Assembly (NCBI GenBank): GCA_023416585.1
Contig: JAEZHM010000042.1
Location: forward strand, 62,001-126,000
Reading direction: 5' to 3'
Source of the DNA: Bacillota bacterium
GTDB taxonomy: Bacteria; Bacillota; Clostridia; Christensenellales; Aristaeellaceae
Length of the DNA: 64,000 nucleotides
In this document: positions 57,326-64,000 of the stretch, piece by piece
Position numbering within the stretch: the first letter of the stretch is position 1
Layout: every line of letters starts with the position of its first letter
Position numbers and translations under genes: made by a program
The notes under the pieces: generated by a model
What the model was told of the DNA's origin: nothing
Seen by the model: only the letters and a program-made list of their open reading frames with translations
Databases searched by the model: none

Positions 57326-58252
57326 TCACCCCTTGATAGAGCCAATCATGACCCCTTGAATAAAGTAACGTTGCACAAACGGGTAGACCATAATGATCGG
57401 TACGCTGGAAATAACAATCAGCGCATACTTGAGTTGGTCCGCCAGGTTCTGGCGTTCAGTCATCAGGTCGGTGGCCTTCTTGAATTCGTTGCTGTTGATC
57501 TGGTTTTTGATCAGGATATCTCTGAGGATCAACTGCAGCGGCTGCAGCTCCAGGTCATTTAGATAAATCATGGCGCTGAAGTACGAGTTCCAGTGGCCCA
57601 CGGCATAAAACAAGGTGATCACCGCGATAACCGCGTTGGACAGAGGCAGTACCATGGTAAAAAAGTAGCGCGCATCCGAGCATCCGTCAATCATCGCAGA
57701 CTCCAGCATCTCCCGTGGAATGTTGTTTTGAATAAAGGTACGTGTAACGATCATGTTGTACACGCTGATGGCGCCTGGAATCAGCACCGCCCATACCGTG
57801 TTGACCATCTTAAGCTTGGAGATGAGAATGTAGGTGGGGATCAGCCCGCCCGAAAAGAACATGGTAAATGTGAATAGCCACATATATCCCTTGCGCCATT
57901 GCATATCGTGGCGTGATAGGGGGTAGGCTGCAAGGAGCGTCATACAGACGTTGATAAACGTACCCGCCGCGGTATACAGCACCGTGTTGCGGAAGCCGCC
58001 AAGGATGCGCCTGTGGGAGAACACCGCACGGTAGCCCTCTAAGCTGACATCTACCGGCCACAGCACCACCTGACCCGTAGTGACCGCAATCCCCGAAGAG
58101 AAGGAGGCGGATACCACGAAAATGATGGGATACAGCACCACAAGCGCAAACAAGCCCACCAACGTATAGCTGATCGCGTAAAACACCTTGTCCTCCAGCG
58201 GCGCCCGGATGCGCAGCGGCCTTCCTGCCGCTTTATTCAGCCTGGAAACCAT
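57326..58252 (-). CDS. Carbohydrate ABC transporter permease (LplC/YtcP type)
   Basis: 308 residues, six helices. The EAA-like docking loop EMLESAMIDGCSDARYF is near residue 188. The opening RAPLEDKVFYAISYTLVG and the insertion SFSSGIAVTTGQVVLWP are typical of LplC-type permeases in complex-polysaccharide importers. It follows the first permease by 13 bases. No ATPase is encoded here; such importers share an MsmX-like ATPase encoded elsewhere. Confidence 0.93.
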   Translation of the reverse strand: MVSRLNKAAGRPLRIRAPLEDKVFYAISYTLVGLFALVVLYPIIFVVSASFSSGIAVTTGQVVLWPVDVSLEGYRAVFSHRRILGGFRNTVLYTAAGTFINVCMTLLAAYPLSRHDMQWRKGYMWLFTFTMFFSGGLIPTYILISKLKMVNTVWAVLIPGAISVYNMIVTRTFIQNNIPREMLESAMIDGCSDARYFFTMVLPLSNAVIAVITLFYAVGHWNSYFSAMIYLNDLELQPLQLILRDILIKNQINSNEFKKATDLMTERQNLADQLKYALIVISSVPIIMVYPFVQRYFIQGVMIGSIKG

Positions 58253-58265
58253 AAAGCCGCCCCTT

Positions 58266-59216
58266 TCAAAATAAGCTTGTTTCCTTGTGCGTCAAACGGC
58301 TGGTGACCTGGTTTACCAGCACCAACAGCCCGCAGTTGATCAGCGAATTAAACAAGCCAATCGCCGTTGCATAGGAGAAGTTGCTGTTGCCCGCCGTCAA
58401 GCCAACTTTATACACATACGTGGAGATGACCTCCGACTGGCTGAGGTTCAAGCTGTTTTGCATCAAAAAAATCTTCTCGAAGCCTACGCTCATGATCGAT
58501 CCCGCCCGCATGATAAGCAGGATGGCAGCCGTAGGCAGGATCCCAGGCAAGTCGATGTGGCGGATGCGCTTTATGCGCGTCGCCCCGTCAATCTGCGCCG
58601 CCTCATGCAGCTCTGGATCGATACCCGACAGCGCAGCCAGATAGATGATGGAGCTCCACCCCAGGCTCTGCCACACGCCGGACCATACGTAAATGTGAAT
58701 AAAGGCTGAAGGACTGCCGACAATGTCGTTTGGGTAAACACCGTTGGTAAACAGGCGGTACAGATTCCCGTAAAGCCCGTTCACCGGGCTGAGCACCTGC
58801 ATCACCAGACCCACGAGCACCACCGTGGAGATAAAGTGCGGTACATACGTGATGGTCTGCACAAATTTTTTGACTCGCATCTGTCGCATTGTATTGAGCG
58901 TCAGCGCGAATAAAATTGGCAGCGGGAACTCCGTAATGATGGTGTACAGAGAAATTTTCAGCGTATTGCCTACGACGCGGGTAAAATAATACGATTCAAA
59001 GAATTTTTGAAAATGCTTCCATCCGACCCACTGGCTCCCCCAGATACCCTTGGATGCGACAAAGTCTTTAAAAGCAATCTGAACGCCCATCATGGGGTAG
59101 TATGCGAATATCAGGATATAGGCTACCGGAAGCAGCATAAACAAGTGCAACTGCCATTTTTTTCGAAAGACAGTGATCCAGGATAGCCTGGCAGGCCGTG
59201 TTTCATGGACGGTCAT
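58266..59216 (-). CDS. Carbohydrate ABC transporter permease (LplB type)
   Basis: 316 residues, six helices, first-permease position. Opens WQLHLFMLLPVAYILIFAYY and carries PMMGVQIAFKDF, both LplB-typical, with the EAA loop ELHEAAQIDGATRIKRI near residue 215. The start at 59216 has a GGGGCGGGGAC sequence upstream. It lies 86 bases after the binding-protein gene. The substrate is probably an oligosaccharide, given the glycosidase downstream. Confidence 0.93.
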   Translation of the reverse strand: MTVHETRPARLSWITVFRKKWQLHLFMLLPVAYILIFAYYPMMGVQIAFKDFVASKGIWGSQWVGWKHFQKFFESYYFTRVVGNTLKISLYTIITEFPLPILFALTLNTMRQMRVKKFVQTITYVPHFISTVVLVGLVMQVLSPVNGLYGNLYRLFTNGVYPNDIVGSPSAFIHIYVWSGVWQSLGWSSIIYLAALSGIDPELHEAAQIDGATRIKRIRHIDLPGILPTAAILLIMRAGSIMSVGFEKIFLMQNSLNLSQSEVISTYVYKVGLTAGNSNFSYATAIGLFNSLINCGLLVLVNQVTSRLTHKETSLF

Positions 59217-59302
59217 AGCGTCCCCGCCCCCTAAAATTTCAATAGGAAACCGGAGTGGAAAGGGGGATTCCCTTTCCACTCCACAATTCGCCTTGTGGCA
59301 GC

Positions 59303-60985
59303 TTATTTTCCGTGCATCCGGTCGTACACCTTCTGTGCTACCTGGAGCCATTTTTCAAGGCCCATGGATCCGACAGTTTTGATGTAGCTGTCCCAATCCT
59401 TGTCCAGATTCATGTCACCGGTTACGAACAGCACCCGGGCTTCATCGGTATAGGTCTTGATGATGGTGGATATTTCGTTAACCTCTTCCATTTCTTCAGC
59501 GGTATAGGCCAGCGTGGTAACAATTTCGGACGGATATTGGCCGTACCGGCGGTAGAACCCATCCATGAACAAATCGTTGCGGATCTTTGCGATGTCGGTG
59601 GTATAGTCCGGCTCGGTCACGCCGGCATACAGCCCGGCAGGAAGGAAGTGCACCTCTACGGCAAAGATCTTGTTCTGGTCAGGCTGTGCCCAAACATCGT
59701 TGTTGACTTGATATATCGGCTGGTAGCCCAGTCCGGCAAACATGGATTTTTTCCCGGAATCGGCCGGCACATAATCCCAGTCGACACCCTGCTCGCCACG
59801 GCGGGAAATCAGGCTGGTCAGCTCGCTGCTCATGAAGTCCATCAGGCGGAAAGCAGCCTCGGGGTTCTTGCAGTCCTTGGTGATGAAGCTGTTGAACGCC
59901 AGTCCGTTCACATGATAGGGCGACCAGGCAATGCCTTGGGGTCCCTTCAGCGGGCCGATGGCAGTATACTCCTTCAGTTTGGAGTAATTATCCTTGGTCC
60001 AGGTGAAGCCCTGGCTGCCGCTCCAGGGATGCACGGCTACGCAGCCGATAACGGTATCGTTGCCATCGGGCAGGTCCATCATGGCCTTTAACTGTGCGGC
60101 ATCCTGCGTAAAGCTGACGGGAGCAAGCAGCTTTTCCTCGTACAGCTTATGAAGATAGCGGAGCGCCTCCCGGAAATCTTCCGTTACGTAACCGGCGCTC
60201 AAAACACCTTTGTCCACATTGAAACGGCCATAGCTGCTCCAGTTGTAGTAGAGAAAGGAATTTGCCAAGATGAAGATCAAGTCGCCCCGGACATCCACAC
60301 TGTTATATCCCACCAGCGGAATTTCGTCCTGCTTGCCGTTTCCGTTGGGGTCTTTATCGCGGAAGGCGCACAGAACCTCATACAATTCGTCGGTGGTGGT
60401 GGGGATGGGCAAGCCCAGCTTTTCGCACCAGACTTTATTGATGTACAGCGTTTCCACCTGCGCATCGGTGGGGTCTACATCATAGAAGGGGAAGCCATAC
60501 ATATTGCCGTCCGGCGATTTACTGAGTGTTGAGATCAGTTCCTTCTCCGCATCGGTGCAATACTTGTCGTAGGATTGCTTCCAGAAGTACCCATACTTCT
60601 CAAAATAGTCGTTCAGCGGCAGGAATACCCCCTGACGTCCGTAAACGGCCTTGGCAGAATCACTCATCGCTTCCATGTTCAGCAAAATGTCCGGCAATTT
60701 TTCCTCGGCGGCCACCATCAGCTCCAGCTTTTGCATGGCCTCACTTTCTTCGGAAGGGAAGAAGTAGAATTCCAGTTCGATTCCGGTCTTTTCTTTTATA
60801 TACTGCGTGTAATAGTTTGTATCATAGTCGGTCACGCCGTCGTCCGGACTGATTCCAACAGTCAGTTTGATAGGATTCGCAACAATGGGCAGCTCGCCAG
60901 GTGCGGTGACGCCCTCAGCCAGAACGGCAGGGATCATGGCGCACAAAAGAGCAAGGACAACAAGCAAGGATGTGATTTTTTTCAT
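59303..60985 (-). CDS. Large ABC solute-binding protein of an oligosaccharide importer
   Basis: 560 residues, the size of LipO/LplA-type binding proteins. Signal peptide KKITSLLVVLALLCAMIPAVLA; no clear lipobox. Core features: IKLTVGISPDDGVTDYDTNYY at the mature start, AAEEKLPDILLNM near residue 100 and GNMYGFPFYDVDP near 160. The GGAGG site lies 12 bases before the ATG, longer than usual; a GTG at 60994 would be closer. It is the first transport gene of the operon, preceded by two palindromic elements (61158-61194) and a hairpin. Confidence 0.92.
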   Translation of the reverse strand: MKKITSLLVVLALLCAMIPAVLAEGVTAPGELPIVANPIKLTVGISPDDGVTDYDTNYYTQYIKEKTGIELEFYFFPSEESEAMQKLELMVAAEEKLPDILLNMEAMSDSAKAVYGRQGVFLPLNDYFEKYGYFWKQSYDKYCTDAEKELISTLSKSPDGNMYGFPFYDVDPTDAQVETLYINKVWCEKLGLPIPTTTDELYEVLCAFRDKDPNGNGKQDEIPLVGYNSVDVRGDLIFILANSFLYYNWSSYGRFNVDKGVLSAGYVTEDFREALRYLHKLYEEKLLAPVSFTQDAAQLKAMMDLPDGNDTVIGCVAVHPWSGSQGFTWTKDNYSKLKEYTAIGPLKGPQGIAWSPYHVNGLAFNSFITKDCKNPEAAFRLMDFMSSELTSLISRRGEQGVDWDYVPADSGKKSMFAGLGYQPIYQVNNDVWAQPDQNKIFAVEVHFLPAGLYAGVTEPDYTTDIAKIRNDLFMDGFYRRYGQYPSEIVTTLAYTAEEMEEVNEISTIIKTYTDEARVLFVTGDMNLDKDWDSYIKTVGSMGLEKWLQVAQKVYDRMHGK

Positions 60986-61078
60986 GATGGACACAATCCT
61001 CCCCATACATTATGTGTTTTTCATATGCAAAGCGGAGTTGGCCACCCACCGCTCCCACTGGCCCAAGTATAGGCCCTT

Positions 61079-61117
61079 ATGCTGTTTTTTTCTAGTTGGA
61101 TGATCGCTAAACAGCAT
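61079..61117 (-). promoter_or_regulatory. Inverted repeat in the binding-protein leader
   Basis: Nine-bp arms ATGCTGTTT (61079-61087) and AAACAGCAT (61109-61117), 21 bases apart, in the gap between the AraC gene and the binding protein. A leader hairpin or regulator site. Confidence 0.5.
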
Positions 61118-61157
61118 GGATATTTGCCCCTATCGATCCATACCAGGGTGTGAAAAT

Positions 61158-61194
61158 TGCACCGGTGCATGATATTTGAACCACGCGCCGGTGC
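61158..61194 (-). promoter_or_regulatory. Twin GCACCGG-type operator sites
   Basis: A perfect palindrome TGCACCGGTGCA (61158-61169) and a near copy GCGCCGGTGC (61185-61194), centres 26 bp apart, in the 239-base gap upstream of the importer genes. The AraC-type regulator encoded next door, or a LacI-type repressor, could bind here. No -35/-10 pair was convincing between them and the gene. Confidence 0.55.
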
Positions 61195-61224
61195 AAACGC
61201 CTTAAAAACCCTGATTCATCAGCA

Positions 61225-63414
61225 TTACCCACGAACACTGCCGGGAGCAAAACCGAAATGTTTCTTGAATACCTTATAAAATGTGTTCGGCATGCTATAC
61301 CCGCATTCCTGGGATATCTGCGCCACGGTTTGATCGGTGCCCTTTAACAGCTCCAGTGCTTTCTTCATGCGCAGCCGCTCTATATGTTCGTTCAAGCTGC
61401 TCCCGGTTTGCTCGCGGATGGCCTTGTAGACCTGGTTGCGGGATACGCCGCACACTTCGGCAATGGTATCCGCATATAGATCCGTATCGGTAAAATGCTG
61501 CTCAACGTATATACAAATTGTATCCCTCCATGCAGACTGCCTTCCCAGCCGCTTTTCCTGCAGCGCATGGACCAACATATCGGCCTCCTTGATCAACAGG
61601 TCAAACAATTCCTGGTCTGTCAGCGCCTTCACATATTCAGGCAGAGGCTGCTTAAGCGGTAATCCTCCGTCCCGGGCTACCGATTCCAGCACAAAGCGCA
61701 CCAGATAGAATACCTGTGCGGTTTGCCCGTCGCCGTGGGACAAAGAGCGATATATACGCTCCATCAGTTCCCGCGTCTTCTCCTTGTCACAAGCCATCAT
61801 ATATTCATACAAGCGCTGCATGCCATAAAATCCAACCGGCGGTTCAGGGGATGGCGCATGCGCAACGTCATACACCGTCAGTGCACCCTCCTGTCCGATA
61901 GATACTGCAAATTGCGCATGATGAAACGCAATGCCCGTATATTTTTTCCCGGTTACCGCTTCACTAACGCCGCAGGATACTAGCGGCTCATGCTGATTGA
62001 GAGCACGATGCACTTCCTGCAACGCTTCCATATTCGCCGGTGTGTCGGCCAAGAGTGCCGCCGTTCTGTATGGGCTAAGCTGCCCTAATACAAATTCTCC
62101 TTTTAGCTTAAGGTCCAACTGTTGAAAGATGTAATAGCCTATATAATCGTTTTCCAGCTGCTGTGCATCGGTTTCCAAATGGAAAATGGCTATGCGGTAT
62201 GGGTGCTCGGTTTGCGGTAAAAGCCGGGATGCGGCATCCGAATCCAACGGACTGATTGTTCCGTACAGCAGGCGCAGCAGCAGGTTTGCTTGTAGCGTAT
62301 TCTCCATTTTCTCAATGTTTTTGTTCAGTTCAGAGATGGTTTTGGAAGAAGTGGCCATATAGTGCGCAATCACATCATATTCACGAATGTGGGAAGGCAC
62401 CATTCCTGATATGTTTTGCTTGAATACACGGACCAGTTTACGTACCGGCAGGTAGTTGATCGCAGCAAAAAGCGTACTTAGCACTACACCCAGCAGTGCA
62501 GCCGCAATCTGAAGCCCGCGAACCAGCGTGGTCAACGGCTGCTGCAGCATGGCAAAGTAGCCCTCCGGGATGCCAAGGGTTACTGTGAGCATAGGCAATG
62601 GGATACCAGTTGACAAAACGGAATACTGGTGTCCCGATACCGCAGCCTCCCGTGTGTTTTTGGCAAGCGGATCACCGCCGTACTGGTATGTGTACTGAAG
62701 CTTGCCTTGTGCGTCGGTTATATATAAAAAGCTGTCGGGCGGCAGCTTCTTTATACCAAACAGTTCAAGCAGGTTTTTTTGCGAAAGAAGCGCGCCGACT
62801 ACCGCACTGTCCGTAGGACGGGTAAATGCGGCCAGCAGATATTGCTGTGAAGGCCCATTGTGCACACTGGCTTTAGCCGCCGGAAATATGCGCGCAGTAC
62901 GGTCTTTTGTTCGAAGCCACGCCAGCATCTGATCGGCTGTATGGGTTTCATATACCAGATCAAATTGCAGATAATCCTGCGCATGCATAAACACGCGCTG
63001 CTTGCCCAGTATCACATCATTGTTACCCAGATATACAAATATCTCATCTACATATTCCAATGTGGCAAGCTGCTTCATCAATGTTTTATGCGATAAAAAA
63101 AGGCTTCCAGTCATATCCAGGGGCCAATCCCCATTGCCTCCATGGTTTGACTTCAGCTTGACATAGTAGTTGTAATCATCCAGCTTTAAAGGCAGTTGAT
63201 AGATTTCCTTGAATGTGTTTTGCAGCACCGTGCTGCTGCTGTCCAGCGCATATTGCGCATCGGTCAGGTAACTGCGCTTTGATTGCTCGATTGCTTTGGA
63301 CAATACGGGCGACAGCACTGCCATAATAAACAGCACCACAAGCAAATACGTTGCGATAAGCTGGGCAAAAACAGATATTCGGACATTTATTCTTTTTTTC
63401 CATTGCATGCTCAT
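61225..63414 (-). CDS. Membrane-bound AraC-family regulator with extracytoplasmic sensor
   Basis: 729 residues. An N-terminal membrane helix (ISVFAQLIATYLLVVLFIMAVL), an extracytoplasmic Cache-like sensor (about 45-285), a second membrane helix (LQIAAALLGVVLSTLFAAI), a cytoplasmic linker and a C-terminal AraC DNA-binding domain with two helix-turn-helices (TIAEVCGVSRNQVYKAI and VAQISQECGYSMPNTFYKVF). Such one-component sensors, like YesS or YtdP, control adjacent LplABC-type importers on detecting a sugar outside the cell. The importer operon follows on the same strand. Confidence 0.92.
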   Translation of the reverse strand: MSMQWKKRINVRISVFAQLIATYLLVVLFIMAVLSPVLSKAIEQSKRSYLTDAQYALDSSSTVLQNTFKEIYQLPLKLDDYNYYVKLKSNHGGNGDWPLDMTGSLFLSHKTLMKQLATLEYVDEIFVYLGNNDVILGKQRVFMHAQDYLQFDLVYETHTADQMLAWLRTKDRTARIFPAAKASVHNGPSQQYLLAAFTRPTDSAVVGALLSQKNLLELFGIKKLPPDSFLYITDAQGKLQYTYQYGGDPLAKNTREAAVSGHQYSVLSTGIPLPMLTVTLGIPEGYFAMLQQPLTTLVRGLQIAAALLGVVLSTLFAAINYLPVRKLVRVFKQNISGMVPSHIREYDVIAHYMATSSKTISELNKNIEKMENTLQANLLLRLLYGTISPLDSDAASRLLPQTEHPYRIAIFHLETDAQQLENDYIGYYIFQQLDLKLKGEFVLGQLSPYRTAALLADTPANMEALQEVHRALNQHEPLVSCGVSEAVTGKKYTGIAFHHAQFAVSIGQEGALTVYDVAHAPSPEPPVGFYGMQRLYEYMMACDKEKTRELMERIYRSLSHGDGQTAQVFYLVRFVLESVARDGGLPLKQPLPEYVKALTDQELFDLLIKEADMLVHALQEKRLGRQSAWRDTICIYVEQHFTDTDLYADTIAEVCGVSRNQVYKAIREQTGSSLNEHIERLRMKKALELLKGTDQTVAQISQECGYSMPNTFYKVFKKHFGFAPGSVRG

Positions 63415-63445
63415 TCCAACTTTCGCGTTTCGTATTGTTATAATA

Positions 63446-63474
63446 ATTATAGAGCATCACTTGGGCAGCGTCAA
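63446..63474 (-). promoter_or_regulatory. Promoter of the AraC-type sensor gene
   Basis: Minus-strand TTGACG (63474-63469), 17-base spacer, TATAAT (63451-63446). Confidence 0.8.
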
Positions 63475-63537
63475 TGGCAGCAGATCCGGCCGGCGCTCCT
63501 GTTTGATGAAAGGAAAATACAGCCCTCTCCCTTGCAC

Positions 63538-63566
63538 TTGGCACCTCTTTCCTTTCGTGGTATGAT
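63538..63566 (+). promoter_or_regulatory. Promoter of the nitroreductase gene
   Basis: TTGGCA (63538-63543), 17-base spacer, TATGAT (63561-63566), divergent from the promoter of the AraC-type gene. Confidence 0.75.
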
Positions 63567-63598
63567 GTGTGCATGTGAAATCGTAAAGGAGGGTCCAT

Positions 63599-64000
63599 AT
63601 GGAGCTGTTTAAAGCATTCGCCGAGCGGCACAGTTACAGGGGCGATTTCAAGAATGCTCCCGTTCCCAGGGAAGATTTACGGAAGATTGTTGAAGCGGGC
63701 ATCATGGCGCCCTCAGGCTGCAACGCCCAGACTACTCATTTTGCCATTGTGGACGACCCCGCGCTGCTAACGGAAATACGCAAGCTTTTCACCATGGCTG
63801 CGGTTAAGACGGCTCCGGCCATCATCGCGGTGATCATGAAAGCGGAGTCCACCTACCGGGGCATGGGCTTTGAGGTGCAGGACTATTCGGCTGCCGTGCA
63901 AAACATGCTGCTGGCCATCACAGACCTTGGATACGCTTCCGTATGGCTGGATGGTGTCCTCCGGTCAAGAGGCATTGCAGAAAAGATCGGGTCACTGCTG
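63599..64000 (+). CDS. Nitroreductase-family flavoprotein, 3'-truncated
   Basis: 134 codons before the window ends, start after AAAGGAGG. It opens MELFKAFAERHSYRGDF, the R-S-x-R-x-F-like FMN-binding start of the family (here RHSYRGDF), followed by APSGCNAQTTHF near residue 40 and the helix IAVIMKAEST. LLAITDLGYASVWLDG near residue 103 is the conserved segment before the second flavin contact. FMN-dependent oxidoreductase of NAD(P)H; the physiological substrate is unknown. Confidence 0.9.
   Translation, partial: MELFKAFAERHSYRGDFKNAPVPREDLRKIVEAGIMAPSGCNAQTTHFAIVDDPALLTEIRKLFTMAAVKTAPAIIAVIMKAESTYRGMGFEVQDYSAAVQNMLLAITDLGYASVWLDGVLRSRGIAEKIGSLL

Noticed and set aside
1..64000. tRNA or rRNA genes, and intact prophage
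   Set aside because: No cloverleaf with an ending TTCGA-type loop, no ribosomal RNA blocks, and no phage structural genes were seen.

Overview
The window looks like chromosome from an anaerobic, low-GC-phylum but moderately GC-rich Clostridia (Bacillota). Evidence: a lysine L-box and a T-box leader, strong AGGAGG ribosome sites, consensus sigma-A promoters, the murB-rapZ-whiA-crh cell-wall/carbon cluster, the sporulation gene yunB, the DapL variant of diaminopimelate synthesis, and debris of a Tn1549-like conjugative element. I cannot assign a genus from sequence alone.

Layout. 1-4480: tail of a UgpB-like sugar/glycerophosphodiester ABC importer, a PHP phosphoesterase and a phosphohexomutase. 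4511-7680: asd-dapA-dapB under a lysine riboswitch with a consensus promoter. 7811-12940: an XRE/DUF5680 regulator, glycerol kinase and a large membrane-anchored PQQ-like beta-propeller protein with a TM segment and a Thr/Pro-rich stalk. 13044-19982: a phosphotransferase, hisF-hisH, an amidohydrolase, purA, then dapL-dapF. Together with asd-dapA-dapB these encode every step from aspartyl phosphate to meso-diaminopimelate. 20116-22264: a secreted phosphodiester glycosidase and a threonine-aldolase-like enzyme.

22265-24777 is a graveyard of a mobile element: a relaxase fragment, a serine recombinase reduced to its N-terminus, a stop-interrupted XRE regulator, one intact Cys-rich VLP gene and an AT-rich passenger pair. 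24812-28809: a dispersed repeat, then pheST behind a Phe T-box. 28842-34986: a PAS/degenerate-GGDEF/EAL protein, a YjjG-type nucleotidase, an odd PotAB-like ABC pair whose ATPase has lost most of its catalytic motifs, and nagA. 35060-38887: murB, rapZ, whiA and a Crh-type HPr paralogue. The yvcK gene normally between rapZ and whiA is absent, and a composite palindromic repeat lies there instead.

38929-42368 is an AT-richer island with an MntP/YtaF-like membrane protein and a Ca-type P-ATPase. 42517-51344: yunB, a secreted CHAP protein, a small HTH/membrane-protein pair, a Zn/Cd-type P-ATPase with twin operator palindromes, a tandem-PII protein next to a duplicated DUF1538 membrane protein, a flippase-like protein and a 70-residue orphan. 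51438-54207: a YyaL-type thioredoxin-domain protein broken by an in-frame amber codon beside its CxxC site, and a YwaF-like membrane protein. 54239-63474: a sugar-use operon (sensor AraC regulator, solute-binding protein, two permeases, PHP phosphoesterase, family-4 glycosidase, GlcNAc-kinase-like protein). The window ends inside a nitroreductase gene.

Candidates most worth pursuing: the tandem-PII/DUF1538 pair, the catalytically eroded PotA-like ATPase with a lone permease, the repeat that forms the C-terminal tail of HisH, the nested palindrome in place of yvcK, and the amber-interrupted YyaL. All identifications are by eye from motifs; no database search was run.
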